A DNA stretch of 64,000 bases from Plazaster borealis. Taxonomy: Eukaryota > Echinodermata > Asteroidea > Forcipulatida > Labidiasteridae. The DNA lies in the NCBI GenBank assembly GCA_021014325.1, contig CM037472.1, forward strand, positions 6,386,001-6,450,000, given 5' to 3'. The notes beneath the pieces are model-generated. The model saw only the letters and a program-made list of their open reading frames with translations, was not told the DNA's origin and ran no database searches. Position 1 is the first letter of the stretch, and each line of letters begins with the position of its first letter. Position numbers and translations under genes: made by a program. Below, piece by piece: positions 1 through 14,093 of the stretch.

Positions 1-117
1 ATCCCGAATACCCCGGGGTGGTATGGTCCCCGTATTGGTCATGTTGGTAGGAGCACTTGCCGGTGCACGAGCGGCTGCCGATGGAGCCTTCTTCCTCTTT
101 TTCTGCGGGGGAGCCAT
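1..117 (-). CDS. Partial 5' coding exon, lysine/alanine-rich N-terminus, runs off the left edge
   Basis: On the minus strand an ATG at 117-115 opens a frame that stays open for 39 codons to base 1. It begins MAPPQKKRKKAPSAAARAP, with a basic patch (QKKRKK) that could act as a nuclear localisation signal, followed by an Ala/Pro/Thr-rich stretch. The sequence upstream of the ATG on that strand has no longer in-frame extension that I trust, so this may be a first coding exon. Basic, low-complexity starts of this kind occur in nuclear proteins and in transposon-encoded proteins, and nothing here separates the two. The rest of the protein lies outside the window. No family assigned. Confidence 0.35.
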   Translation of the reverse strand, partial: MAPPQKKRKKAPSAAARAPASAPTNMTNTGTIPPRGIRD

Positions 118-1300
118 CTCCGCAAATCTAGCTGGGCAGCGCAGATCCCGTTGCGGTCGCTGCATGAACTTCAGCGAAGTTGTCACAATGATCAATGAAT
201 CACCCGATGAAAAAAGTTGATTGTCAAAGATGCAAATTACAATAAATAATATTTTACGTCCAGTTCACGAATTGGTATGTCGCTCCAGATGTCGGAAAAC
301 TCCACCGTCGAGCAGATGAATAAATGATTGTTAGGTCCGATGAATGATGAATTGAAGCCAGGAAAGGAAAAATTAAATTGTTCTTCTAACGCTAAGTCGA
401 ACTAAAAACTGCCCTCCAGTGGCGAGAAGATAACCAAGTATTGCCGCAGATATGAAGTTAACGTACGGTAAGTGTAACAATAAAATTATTAACTTCACCA
501 GTTCACGAAAGTGGCAAGCCAGAAACGACCCAAAAATGACAGCAAAGCAAAACTATCTGTTGGTACACAATCTATCCAATGGCAAGGCCGATGAGATGCA
601 GTATGAGTGTGTCAAAGTAATTGCAGAAGAAGCAAACGAATTTTTCCCAAACACAAAATTAAAATTAATAAAATTATGTATCCAGAAAATTAAAATTGCC
701 CGTTCACATTGAAAGGCAGTGACAAAGTGACCTTGAATAAAAAGGACAGCCCAACCCGCGCTCATGATAGCGTCCCTAACAACGCAAGATAGAATCCCTT
801 GGCTAAATGATGTCACACCCACCCTATTGACTGTATACCAAACAACATTCTATAATTAAGAGGACTGTAAAACAAAGCAATGTAAACAGTTTGCCCGCGA
901 AAACATAATTACCTAAGTTGACCAAAATTAATACACGTATACACGGCATCCCCGCATGGTCAATACCCCTTAAGCTTGTACAATTTTATCCGCACTGGGC
1001 AGCATACTTGTACATGCACATAGCGTGCATGTATAAACAAATACACATTCGCCCTGTGTATAAAGCATTTTATCATTGATGGATAAAATGTGATATATAC
1101 AGTGTTTATTTCGGTTGCCAGGAGAATCTACAATTTTCATGACGGTGAAAATAAAGTTTGTGAAGTTTAATGCTGGTTTTCCCTCCATTTGAAATGAATT
1201 TACCCTACTCACACTTATATGTGTATGAAAAAGGAAATTGTTATACTGCATGTGTATCATCAGTTTTATTTTCTCTTCAAATGTCAGTCTTCTTTTTCTT
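118..1300. other. Intergenic or intronic sequence with no recognised gene
   Basis: AT-rich sequence with only short scattered open frames (under 130 codons) on both strands. None shows a recognisable motif or a convincing pair of splice sites. I see nothing else in this stretch. Confidence 0.5.
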
Positions 1301-1612
1301 GTGTGTCTTATCGCTCGACACCGTTCCTGCTGAACTCTGACCGTCACCCTCTATTGTGCTGGACTCTCCAATCTGTATCCCATGTTTCTTGTGTCTCTTT
1401 CGGCTCAACACCGTTCCTGTTGAACTCTGACCATGACCCTCCATTGTGCTATAGACTCCCCAATATGTGTCTTCCCATGTTTCTTGTGTCCCTTTTGGCT
1501 AGTCGACGTTTCTGTTGAACTCTGACCGTGACCCTCCATTGTGCTTGACTCCCCAATCAGTGTCTTCCCATGTTTCTTGTGTCCCTTTTGGCTAGTCGAC
1601 GTTTCATGTACC
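1301..1612. repeat. Minisatellite, about 93-bp unit, roughly 3.3 copies
   Basis: Successive blocks share the order 'tgtgtc...cgttcctgttgaactctgacc', 'gaccctccattgtgct', 'gactccccaat', 'cccatgtttct'. Copies begin near 1301, 1390, 1487 and 1578. The last two complete units differ by few bases, while the first is more divergent and shorter, as expected for an array growing at its right end. Open frames on both strands across it are products of the repeat. Confidence 0.8.
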
Positions 1613-2580
1613 TCATCTGACAAATGAGCTGGCGTGCTCGGTGTAGCAGACGTGAGGGTCCAGTCGTTTCAGCTGTTCCTTCAGCATCTAGCAAAAGCAG
1701 AATAATGCAATCCATTGAGAACAAATTTAAAATTCACCCTTAAACTTCATAACTTGATTTAAATTTATGTTTTTCTTTTTTCTTTTCTTTGGGGGATTAC
1801 TTTAGAAAGACACTCAACTAATATTTCACTCATTATGACCAATAAATAATGTTAACTTTCATGAGCAAAGAACGTATCTCATTTGTCATAATGAATGAAA
1901 AAGTGGTGAGTGGATTGAACCGCCCTTCCTTTATTTTATTGTTTGTGTGTTATTTCTGTTTTATTTGTTATGGACACATGCAGATGGATAGCTTTAAATA
2001 TTCATCATGTGGTTGTGCTTTTCCTTATCATCCCTGGCCCCATATTAATTGTCAAGTTCATACTGCAGCTGCAGCTACAGCTCATTCAGAGACTATTGAG
2101 AGCTACAGGTAACAATGACAGGATTATATCAACAATGACGGGATGGAAGAAGCTAGCCACTACTATTTTACAGAGGGATTAGCATAGTAATTGTTTATTG
2201 ACAATGTGAACACCATGTTTTGCCCGATATCCGGACACCGCTTTTACGATCATCATGATCGATCGTTTGATCAAACAATACAGCATAATGCATGACAACC
2301 ATAAACTTTATTTCATAAAAAGGGCCATACAATAACATAACATGTCAAAGCCGCATTTTTTCCAAAAACGGGAAAGAACTTCGGCGGCTCGGCCGACTCG
2401 GCCCGATCATCTGCGCGGGGAGTCCCCACTCTCCCCATACTGAATTTTAGTTTTACCTCCCCGGTTTCGCCAAACACTCCCCGACTTACCTGTGTTTGCT
2501 CCTTTTTTCCCCTCCGTTTGGCTCTTTCACTTTCCGGCTTTTCATCTTGCTTCCCTGCAGACCACGTTGTGGCAGTATTA
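1613..2580. other. Unassigned sequence left of the large tandem repeat
   Basis: No gene recognised. A plus-strand open frame from 1849 to 2112 is hydrophobic and Cys/Tyr-rich but has no family features. A GC-rich patch at about 2370-2480 precedes the start of the 3.4-kb tandem repeat. Confidence 0.4.
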
Positions 2581-5500
2581 GGGGCCTTCAGTGTGGGAAC
2601 TGCACACTCATTTTCAGGGCAGTTTTACGGGCGAATCCAATCTCTTGCTTGGCTTCGCCAATGACTGTTTCCATGCAGTCATCAGTGAAGCATTGAATGA
2701 AGTTCGATCGCGTTGATTTACAAAACGCACCCTCTCCTTCCTAAATTAGCTGAATCTCCCAGCAATTTTAGGAAGCTAAGTACCAGATTTTTATTGGTGT
2801 TTCTTGTGCAGCCTCCAACAACACACGTTTTTGGCATTTTTAGAGACCTTCAACCATCAGGACGTGAGCTTCACGGCAGGCCTCTTGCATCCGTCCATGC
2901 TCGCACACTGCTGTAATCAGTGATTGCGCAATAACATAAGCAACCTAATCCACCTTGCGACGTCATGAATTTTCGAACCAATCAAACGCCCTCAACGGCC
3001 AAATGCTCGAAAGTTTCGCCAATCCCCAATAATGACCAACTTTTTTGATGTGATGTTACACAAAACCTACGAATCCAAAAAACTCAAGTAACTCATAAAA
3101 CAGTAGTCTGATATAATATGTGCAAGGTGTATAATTGTTTCTGCTTTCCAAATTCTCACTGTAGTGACACTTTAAATGTAAATCTTTGTGAATCAGTGTT
3201 GAGGCTGCAGAGTGTTTTAAATAAACAGAAACAATAAAATGTTGTGGTTAAAAGCATTTTCCATTTTAATTCTTACTGAACTTTAATGGAGCATTTTAAT
3301 AAATATTAACCATTTTATTCCTTACTTGCACATTGGCCACTCTAGGCCTCCGTAATTATGGACTTTCCCAAGTGTGTGAAATCCCGATCCCGCAGACTAT
3401 TATAATTACTGTTATGTGTGAATGCATGGAATGTGGGACCATCGGTTAGAGCATGGAGGAATTCCTCCATGGTTAGAGTGTGTGAAGAGGAGTATACGCA
3501 TTCGTTGAAGTATAGGACGTCCTTAGGTCCAAGGTCACTTAGCAACAGTCTAGTTGTAGTTGTAGTCGTATAGTTGTAGCCGGCCATTCGGATGCGGCCT
3601 AACGCCACATATCGCCCATTGGAACCTACTACACTGGTTCCTGCCAGATGTACCTTTGACCTTGGATGGCATAATCCTCTTTGTAAAGTGGGACGTTTTG
3701 GAGCTCGAAGTGCAACGTAAGCAGATGTTATAAATCATGTAACATTATTGTATACAAAAAGTGACACGTGTCATATGGTAAATTTAAAATTGTGTGTCAT
3801 GATTTCCACATAAATTCAAGATTTACAAAATAAACAGCTGAACTAATTTTGAGATGTGCCCCCCTTTCCTAGTCATATCAAAAGTTGATAAAGAGCAGAC
3901 AGCAATCTCCATAAAAAATAAGATTTTGTTTTCTTCCATTGAGCTGCATACAAATCATGCCTGCTGGAAAACCATGCTCTGTGGCTCTTTTGTAAACATG
4001 TGATGTCACAGGTTAATGGTCATGCGCAATAGATGGATTGCAAATGACGTCATTGACTGCCATCTTTGATGAAAAACTATTGAAATGTGCACGCGGCCAA
4101 TGCAAGGGGTCTATTCACTTTCGTTTACACTGCACTTCACACAGTTCTTCTTACACTGCATTAAGACAATAGGATACTGTGTGAGTATACGCACATTTTC
4201 ACGTATATAGGCTATCTGTGTAGTAAGCTTCAAATCATGCTCGAGTGGAAGTTTCTGAAAGAATCATGGACTTTTAAAGGTGAGTTTGTGATACTGAAAC
4301 GTAAATGTGTTATTTTGATGTTTTCATGCATTTCGAAATTCCACTAAAACAATTATGCTCGGTCCGGATAATGTGAAAGTGTAATAGGTGATTCATTATT
4401 TTTATCAGCGGGATTACCCACCTTTTGTGTATAGGCAAGTCTCATTATCGCGGTAATCTTATTACCGCGGCATCAGGAGTTTCTCTTCGTGTTGTCAATA
4501 CACCAGTCGTGGGGCTGAGCGAAAGGGAAGGAGAAACCCGCGCAAGTTAAAAACTTTCACAGACAAACGTGCGCAAATTACAAGCTCGGAACGTTTGCAA
4601 GCCTCCAGCCCTCTATTGAAATCGACAAAAGCACAATATGAATGGTTCGATACATTTAAATAAAAATAAATACATAAATAAACTAGAGATGAGTTTTTGT
4701 CATGTGACAAAAACAAGGTGTTCGCGGGGAGTGATTGAATGAATAAACATTCTACCTTATCAATCCAATGCCTGGTCCAGGAGTTATGAATTTTTCAAAA
4801 AAATTAACATCAACTTCCGGTTTGGACCGGAAGTCAAGGTCAAATAGGGGTCACATTTTGTGTAGCGCGTTTAGTTTATGAAGATGATTTAGATGATGTA
4901 TGGATTGTAAACCTCCACCAATTTGTTGAAACATTAACTTTCACTTTCCGGTTTGAACCGGAAGTCAAGGTCAAATGAGGTCACAGTGTGTAGCGTTATG
5001 AATTTTTAAATGATTAAACTTTGATTTACTGTATTTCAACACTTGATGACGTAATCATGACGTCACAACTACTTGATTGAGGTTTTATCAAGTTCCTTAC
5101 ACGGTGTAAATTTGAAGTTGATCTGATACACAGAAGTTAATGTTTTTGCCGGGAAAGTGTTTTTTTGAAGAATTACACCAAGGCAAACTTTGACCTTCCG
5201 GTACGACCGGAAGTTAAGGTCATACGATTTTGACGTTAACTTTTTAAATGTTGCCCGTGTCTTGATCTATCATATGTCCAAATATAAATACTGTATCTGT
5301 AATATTTGGGGACATACAGGCTTTCGCATATGGTCACTTTTTTACCTTAAATGGCTTGTAATTTGATACCTGATGACGTCATCATGACGTAACTAAAGCG
5401 GTTTCATCTCCTAATAAATATCTAACTATATGTGAAGTTTCAAGTTCATGTGATGTTGGAAAAGGTGTCTTAGTTACCGGACAAGGGACGAAGAGAAGCA

Positions 5501-6009
5501 GAAGAAGTAAAAAAAAAAAAACCGAACAAAAACTAGAGATGAGTTTTTGTCATGTGACAAAAACAAGGTGTTCGGGGAGTGATTGAATGAATAAACATTC
5601 TACCTTATCAATCCAATGCCTGGTCCAGGAGTTATGAATTATGAAATTTGGGGTCACGGTACCCAAGGCTAATCTCCAATGCCCAAGGAGTCCATAACTA
5701 AACAAAGTTTGAAAATCGGTTGAGTAGTTCTTGAGATATGGTATCACTTCCGGTTGACCCGGAAGTAAAGGTCAACATGGGGTCACGGCTACTCAAGGCT
5801 AATCTCCAATGCCCAAGGAGTCTATACCTGTAAACAGTCTGAAAATCGGGCGAGTAGTTCTTGAGATATGGTGTCACTTCCGTTTGACCCGGAAGTAAAG
5901 GTCAACATGGGGTCACGGTACCCAAGGCTAATCTCCAATGCCCAAGGAGTCTGTAACTGTAAAAGTTTGAAAATCGGTTGAGTAGTTCTTGAGATATGTT
6001 GTTACTTCC
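2581..6009. repeat. Large tandem repeat, copy 1 (3429 bp, internally deleted form)
   Basis: Starts at 'ggggccttcagtgtgggaactg' and ends in a truncated 130-bp satellite monomer ('gttgttacttccg') that joins directly to the start of copy 2. It is nearly identical to 6010-9417. A block of about 110 bp with the hairpin GTTTTTGTCA-TG-TGACAAAAAC occurs twice inside it, near 4681-4795 and 5530-5640. Relative to copy 3 it lacks about 2.25 kb at the 'gtgtagcgttatgaa' junction near 4998. Short open frames on both strands recur identically in every copy and look non-coding. Confidence 0.9.
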
Positions 6010-9000
6010 GGGGCCTTCAGTGTGGGAACTGCACACTCATTTTCAGGGCAGTTTTACGGGCGAATCCAATCTCTTGCTTGGCTTCGCCAATGACTGTTTC
6101 CATGCAGTCATCAGTGAAGCATTGAATGAAGTTCGATCGCGTTGATTTACAAAACGCACCCTCTCCTTCCTAAATTAGCTGAATCTCCCAGCAATTTTAG
6201 GAAGCTAAGTACCAGATTTTTATTGGTGTTTCTTGTGCAGCCTCCAACAACACACGTTTTTGGCATTTTTAGAGACCTTCAACCATCAGGACGTGAGCTT
6301 CACGGCAGGCCTCTTGCATCCGTCCATGCTCGCACACTGCTGTAGTCAGTGATTGCGCAATAACATAAGCAACCTAATCCACCTTGCGACGTCATGAATT
6401 TTCGAACCAATCAAACGCCCTCAACGGCCAAATGCTCGAAAGTTTCGCCAATCCCCAATAATGACCAACTTTTTTGATGTGATGTTACACAAAACCTACG
6501 AATCCAAAAAACTCAAGTAACTCATAAAACAGTAGTCTGATATAATATGTGCAAGGTGTATAATTGTTTCTGCTTTCCAAATTCTCACTGTAGTGACACT
6601 TTAAATGTAAATCTTTGTGAATCAGTGTTGAGGCTGCAGAGTGTTTTAAATAAACAGAAACAATAAAATGTTGTGGTTAAAAGCATTTTCCATTTTAATT
6701 CTTACTGAACTTTAATGGAGCATTTTAATAAATATTAACCATTTTATTCCTTACTTGCACATTGGCCACTCTAGGCCTCCGTAATTATGGACTTTCCCAA
6801 GTGTGTGAAATCCCGATCCCGCAGACTATTATAATTACTGTTATGTGTGAATGCATGGAATGTGGGACCATCGGTTAGAGCATGGAGGAATTCCTCCATG
6901 GTTAGAGTGTGTGAAGAGGAGTATACGCATTCGTTGAAGTATAGGACGTCCTTAGGTCCAAGGTCACTTAGCAACAGTCTAGTTGTAGTTGTAGTCGTAT
7001 AGTTGTAGCCGGCCATTCGGATGCGGCCTAACGCCACATATCGCCCATTGGAACCTACTACACTGGTTCCTGCCAGATGTACCTTTGACCTTGGATGGCA
7101 TAATCCTCTTTGTAAAGTGGGACGTTTTGGAGCTCGAAGTGCAACGTAAGCAGATGTTATAAATCATGTAACATTATTGTATACAAAAAAGTGACACGTG
7201 TCATATGGTAAATTTAAAATTGTGTGTCATGATTTCCACATAAATTCAAGATTTACAAAATAAACAGCTGAACTAATTTTGAGATGTGCCCCCCTTTCCT
7301 AGTCATATCAAAAGTTGATAAAGAGCAGACAGCAATCTCCATAAAAAATAAGATTTTGTTTTCTTCCATTGAGCTGCATACAAATCATGCCTGCTGGAAA
7401 ACCATGCTCTGTGGCTCTTTTGTAAACATGTGATGTCACAGGTTAATGGTCATGCGCAATAGATGGATTGCAAATGACGTCATTGACTGCCATCTTTGAT
7501 GAAAAACTATTGAAATGTGCACGCGGCCAATGCAAGGGGTCTATTCACTTTCGTTTACACTGCACTTCACACAGTTCTTCTTACACTGCATTAAGACAAT
7601 AGGATACTGTGTGAGTATACGCACATTTTCACGTATATAGGCTATCTGTGTAGTAAGCTTCAAATCATGCTCGAGTGGAAGTTTCTGAAAGAATCATGGA
7701 CTTTTTAAAGGTGAGTTTGTGATACTGAAACGTAAATGTGTTATTTTGATGTTTTCATGCATTTCGAAATTCCACTAAAACAATTATGCTCGGTCCGGAT
7801 AATGTGAAAGTGTAATAGGTGATTCATTATTTTTATCAGCGGGATTACCCACCTTTTGTGTATAGGCAAGTCTCATTATCGCGGTAATCTTATTACCGCG
7901 GCATCAGGAGTTTCTCTTCGTGTTGTCAATACACCAGTCGTGGGGCTGAGCGAAAGGGAAGGAGAAACCCGCGCAAGTTAAAAACTTTCACAGACAAACG
8001 TGCGCAAATTACAAGCTCGGAACGTTTGCAAGCCTCCAGCCCTCTATTGAAATCGACAAAAAGCACAATATGAATGGTTCGATACATTTAAATAAAAAAT
8101 AAATACATAAATAAACTAGAGATGAGTTTTTGTCATGTGACAAAAACAAGGTGTTCGCGGGGAGTGATTGAATGAATAAACATTCTACCTTATCAATCCA
8201 ATGCCTGGTCCAGGAGTTATGAATTTTTCAAAAAAATTAACATCAACTTCCGGTTTGGACCGGAAGTCAAGGTCAAATAGGGGTCACATTTTGTGTAGCG
8301 CGTTTAGTTTATGAAGATGATTTAGATGATGTATGGATTGTAAACCTCCACCAATTTGTTGAAACATTAACTTTCACTTTCCGGTTTGAACCGGAAGTCA
8401 AGGTCAAATGAGGTCACAGTGTGTAGCGTTATGAATTTTTAAATGATTAAACTTTGATTTACTGTATTTCAACACTTGATGACGTAATCATGACGTCACA
8501 ACTACTTGATTGAGGTTTTATCAAGTTCCTTACACGGTGTAAATTTGAAGTTGATCTGATACACAGAAGTTAATGTTTTTGCCGGGAAAGTGTTTTTGAA
8601 GAATTACACCAAGGCAAACTTTGACCTTCCGGTACGACCGGAAGTTAAGGTCATACGATTTTGACGTTAACTTTTAAATGTTGCCCGTGTCTTGATCTAT
8701 CATATGTCCAAATATAAATACTGTATCTGTAATATTTGGGGACATACAGGCTTTCGCATATGGTCACTTTTTTACCTTAAATGGCTTGTAATTTGATACC
8801 TGATGACGTCATCATGACGTAACTAAAGCGGTTTCATCTCCTAATAAATATCTAACTATATGTGAAGTTTCAAGTTCATGTGATGTTGGAAAAGGTGTCT
8901 TAGTTACCGGACAAGGGACGGAGAGAAGCAGAAGAAACTAGTGATGAGTTTTTGTCATGTGACAAAAACAAGGTGTTCGCGGGGAGTGATTGAATGAATA

Positions 9001-9417
9001 AACATTCTACCTTATCAATCCAATGCCTGGTCCAGGAGTTATGAATTATGAAATTTGGGGTCACGGTACCCAAGGCTAATCTCCAATGCCCAAGGAGTCC
9101 ATAACTAAACAAAGTTTGAAAATCGGTTGAGTAGTTCTTGAGATATGGTATCACTTCCGGTTGACCCGGAAGTAAAGGTCAACATGGGGTCACGGCTACT
9201 CAAGGCTAATCTCCAATGCCCAAGGAGTCTATACCTGTAAACAGTCTGAAAATCGGGCGAGTAGTTCTTGAGATATGGTGTCACTTCCGTTTGACCCGGA
9301 AGTAAAGGTCAACATGGGGTCACGGTACCCAAGGCTAATCTCCAATGCCCAAGGAGTCTGTAACTGTAAAAAGTTTGAAAATCGGTTGAGTAGTTCTTGA
9401 GATATGTTGTTACTTCC
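6010..9417. repeat. Large tandem repeat, copy 2 (3408 bp, internally deleted form)
   Basis: Head-to-tail neighbour of copy 1 with the same start, internal deletion and end. It differs by single-base runs and by loss of the poly-A/'ccgaacaaaa' stretch near 8935, where copies 1 and 3 keep it. Near-identity with its neighbours indicates recent amplification by unequal exchange, or homogenisation. Collapse or expansion in assembly would look the same. Confidence 0.9.
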
Positions 9418-12123
9418 GGGGCCTTCAGTGTGGGAACTGCACACTCATTTTCAGGGCAGTTTTACGGGCGAATCCAATCTCTTGCTTGGCTTCGCCAATG
9501 ACTGTTTCCATGCAGTCATCAGTGAAGCATTGAATGAAGTTCGATCGCGTTGATTTACAAAACGCACCCTCTCCTTCCTAAATTAGCTGAATCTCCCAGC
9601 AATTTTAGGAAGCTAAGTACCAGATTTTTATTGGTGTTTCTTGTGCAGCCTCCAACAACACACGTTTTTGGCATTTTTAGAGACCTTCAACCATCAGGAC
9701 GTGAGCTTCACGGCAGGCCTCTTGCATCCGTCCATGCTCGCACACTGCTGTAGTCAGTGATTGCGCAATAACATAAGCAACCTAATCCACCTTGCGACGT
9801 CATGAATTTTCGAACCAATCAAACGCCCTCAACGGCCAAATGCTCGAAAGTTTCGCCAATCCCCAATAATGACCAACTTTTTGATGTGATGTTACACAAA
9901 ACCTACGAATCCAAAAAACTCAAGTAACTCATAAAACAGTAGTCTGATATAATATGTGCAAGGTGTATAATTGTTTCTGCTTTCCAAATTCTCACTGTAG
10001 TGACACTTTAAATGTAAATCTTTGTGAATCAGTGTTGAGGCTGCAGAGTGTTTTAAATAAACAGAAACAATAAAATGTTGTGGTTAAAAGCATTTTCCAT
10101 TTTAATTCTTACTGAACTTTAATGGAGCATTTTAATAAATATTAACCATTTTATTCCTTACTTGCACATTGGCCACTCTAGGCCTCCGTAATTATGGACT
10201 TTCCCAAGTGTGTGAAATCCCGATCCCGCAGACTATTATAATTACTGTTATGTGTGAATGCATGGAATGTGGGACCATCGGTTAGAGCATGGAGGAATTC
10301 CTCCATGGTTAGAGTGTGTGAAGAGGAGTATACGCATTCGTTGAAGTATAGGACGTCCTTAGGTCCAAGGTCACTTAGCAACAGTCTAGTTGTAGTTGTA
10401 GTCGTATAGTTGTAGCCGGCCATTCGGATGCGGCCTAACGCCACATATCGCCCATTGGAACCTACTACACTGGTTCCTGCCAGATGTACCTTTGACCTTG
10501 GATGGCATAATCCTCTTTGTAAAGTGGGACGTTTTGGAGCTCGAAGTGCAACGTAAGCAGATGTTATAAATCATGTAACATTATTGTATACAAAAAAGTG
10601 ACACGTGTCATATGGTAAATTTAAAATTGTGTGTCATGATTTCCACATAAATTCAAGATTTACAAAATAAACAGCTGAACTAATTTTGAGATGTGCCCCC
10701 CTTTCCTATAGTCATATCAAAAGTTGATAAAGATCAGACAGCGCAATCTCCATAAAATATAAGATTTTGTTTTCTTTCATAATTGAGCTGCATAAAAATC
10801 ATGCCTGCTGGAAGTCCATGCTCTGTGGCTCTTTTGTAAACGTTTGATGTCGCAGGTTACATGGTCATGCGCATAGATGGATTGCAAATGACGTCATTGA
10901 CTGCCATCTTTGATGAAAAACTATTGAAATGTGCACGCGGCCAATGCAAGGGGTCTATTCACTTTCGTTTACACTGCACTTCACACAGTTCTTCTTACAC
11001 TGCATTAAGACAATAGGATACTGTGTGAGTATACGCACATTTTCACGTATATAGGCTATCTGTGTAGTAAGCTTCAAATCATGCTCGAGTGGAAGTTTCT
11101 GAAAGAATCATGGACTTTTTAAAGGTGAGTTTGTGATACTGAAACGTAAATGTGTTATTTTGATGTTTTCATGCATTTCGAAATTCCACTAAAACAATTA
11201 TGCTCGGTCCGGATAATGTGAAAGTGTAATAGGTGATTCATTATTTTTATCAGCGGGATTACCCACCTTTTGTGTATAGGCAAGTCTCATTATCGCGGTA
11301 ATCTTATTACCGCGGCATCAGGAGTTTCTCTTCGTGTTGTCAATACACCAGTCGTGGGGCTGAGCGAAAGGGAAGGAGAAACCCGCGCAAGTTAAAAACT
11401 TTCACAGACAAACGTGCGCAAATTACAAGCTCGGAACGTTTGCAAGCCTCCAGCCCTCTATTGAAATCGACACAAAGCACAATATGAATGGTTCGATACA
11501 TTTAAATAAAAAATAAATACATAAATAAACTAGAGATGAGTTTTTGTCATGTGACAAAAACAAGGTGTTCGCGGGGAGTGATTGAATGAATAAACATTCT
11601 ACCTTATCAATCCAATGCCTGGTCCAGGAGTTATGAATTTTTCAAAAAAATTAACATCAACTTCCGGTTTGGACCGGAAGTCAAGGTCAAATAGGGGTCA
11701 CATTTTGTGTAGCGCGTTTAGTTTATGAAGATGATTTAGATGATGTATGGATTGTAAACCTCCACCAATTTGTTGAAACATTAACTTTCACTTTCCGGTT
11801 TGAACCGGAAGTCAAGGTCAAATGAGGTCACAGTGTGTAGCGTTTCTTAAATCTTTGGAGCCCTTTCTGATGATGTATAGATGATAAAAATCCAATGTGT
11901 GGTTCAGGAGTTCTGATTTTTTCAAATATTAAATTTCATCTTCCGGTTTGAACAGGAAGTAAAGGTCAATTGGGTTCACATTCTGTAAATCGTTTGTTAA
12001 GTTGTTACATACTTGTCCAATGATGTATAGATTGTAAAAATCCATTGTGTGGTTCAGGAATTATGAATTTTGAAACATTACATTTCAGTTAATTTTCAGT
12101 TTGAAAATCGGTTGTGTAGTTCG

Positions 12124-13553
12124 TGAGATATGGTCCCACTTCCGGTTGACCCGGAAGTAAAGGTCAACATGGGGTCACGGTACCCAAGGCTAATCTCCAA
12201 TGCCCAAGGAGTCCATAACTGAACAAAGTTTGAAAATCGGTTGAGTAGTTCTTGAGATATGGTATCACTTCCGGTTGACCCGGAAGTAAAGGTCAACATG
12301 GGGTCACGGCTACTCAAGGCTAATCTCCAATGCCCAAGGAGTCTATACCTGAAAACAGTCTGAAAATCGGGCGAGTAGTTCTTGAAATATGGTGTCACTT
12401 CCGTTTGACCCGGAAGTAAAGGTCAACATGGGGTCACGGTACCCAAGGCTAATCTCCAATGCCCAAGGAGTCTATAACTGTAAAAAGTTTGAAAATCGGT
12501 TGAGTAGTACTTGAGATATGGTGTCACTTCCGGTTGACCCGGAAGTAAAGGGCAACATGGGGTCACGGCTACCCAAAGCTAATCTCTAATGCCCAAGGAG
12601 TCTATAACTGAAAACAGTTTGAAAATCGGTTGTGTAGTTCTTGAGATATGGTCTCACTTCCGGTTGACCTGGAAGTAAAGGTCAACATGGGGTCACGGTT
12701 ACCCAAGGCTATTCTCCAATGCCCAAGGAGTCTATAACTGAAACAAGTTTGAAAATCGGTTTAGTAGTTCTTGAGATATGGTGTTACTTCCGGTTGACCC
12801 GGAAGTAAAGGTGAACATGGGGTCACGGTTACCCAAAGCTAATCTCCAATGCCCAAGGAGTCTATCACTGAAAACAGTTTGAAAATCGGTTGTGTAGTTC
12901 TTGAGATATGGTCCCACTTCCGGTTGACCCGGAAGTAAAGGTCAACATGGGATCACGGTTACCCAAGGCTAATCTCCAATGCCCAAGGAGTTTATAACTG
13001 AAAAAAGTTTTAAAATCGGGCGAGTAGTTCTTGAGATATGGTGTCACTTCCGGTTGACCCGGAAGTAAAGGGCAACATGGGGTCACGACTACCCAAAGCT
13101 AATCTCTAATGCCCAAGGAGTCTATAACTGAAAACAGTTTGAAAATCGGTTGTGTAGTTCTTGAGATATGGTCTCACTTCCGGTTGACCTGGAAGTAAAG
13201 GTCAACATGGGGTCACGGTTACCCAAGGCTAATCTCCAATGCCCAAGGAGTCTATAACTGAAACAAGTTTGAAAATCGGTTTAGTAGTTCTTGAGATATG
13301 GTGTTACTTCCGGTTGACCCGGAAGTAAAGGTCAACATGGGGTCACGGTTACCCAAAGCTAATCTCTAATGCCCAAGGAGTCTATCACTGAAAACAGTTT
13401 GAAAATCGGTTGTGTAGTTCTTGAGATATGGTGCCACTTCCGGTTGACCCGGAAGTAAAGGTCAACATGGGATCACGGTTACCCAAGGCTAATCTCCAAT
13501 GCCCAAGGAGTTTATAACTGAAAAAAGTTTGAAAATCGCTTGTGTAGTTCTTG
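12124..13553. repeat. 130-bp satellite array, 11 monomers, with 520-bp higher-order period
   Basis: The phrase 'gagatatggt' recurs at 12124, 12253, about 12384, 12513, 12643, 12773, 12903, 13033, 13163, 13293, 13423 and 13553, giving a period of about 130 bp. Each monomer contains the inverted repeat ACTTCCGGttgacCCGGAAGT. Variant features recur every four monomers (520 bp). For example, 'aagggcaacatgg' is at about 12547 and 13067, and 'tctatcactgaaaacag' at about 12861 and 13381. This is a higher-order repeat. Confidence 0.9.
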
Positions 13554-14093
13554 AATTATGAATTTTTTAAAAATCTGACATTTGATTGTTAGCGAGGTTT
13601 GCACGGACGGCTGTTTTAGAGACTAACAAAGCGTAATGTCAAAATCAGGTTGCGCGAACCTTGAAAAGAGACTAGACTACAAGCATGTTTGAAGGACTTT
13701 GAACCTTGCGGTTTGATTCAATGGAGCAAGCAGCCGCTCACCGTCTAACTGGTTTAGATCGCGTATTGTGTGTGTTTTCAATGCAGTTTATTCCCGCGGT
13801 TTGACAGCGGGTCAATGTATACCCAATTACAACCATAAGTGAAGGTCAAAAAGGTAACATCTCTGTGGAAAAGTTTGAGAAGGCTTAAAAATCTACAACA
13901 TGATGTAAAAATTGTGAGTAATGTGTATGTAACAAGTACAAGTATTCCTTAAAGTTTGAATTGTGAAGTTTTCAACTTCCGGTTTGAACAGGAAGACAAG
14001 GTCAAACAGTATAAGACTCTGTTTAGTATTTGCTACATTTGTCAAGACCTCTCCGATGATGTATAGATTGTTATAATAGCATATGTACTTCTT
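13554..14093. repeat. Unique-looking segment of the long repeat unit, duplicated downstream
   Basis: Begins 'atgaattttttaaaaatctgacatttgattg' and includes 'agcgaggtttgcacggacggctg'. It is repeated almost exactly at 15357-15812, also immediately after a satellite block. Satellite plus this segment is therefore itself a unit. No coding recognised. Confidence 0.8.

Noticed and set aside
2713..10574. Identical 62-88-codon open frames recurring three times
   Set aside because: Their identity comes from the 3.4-kb tandem duplication, not from selection. They have no motifs or splice structure.
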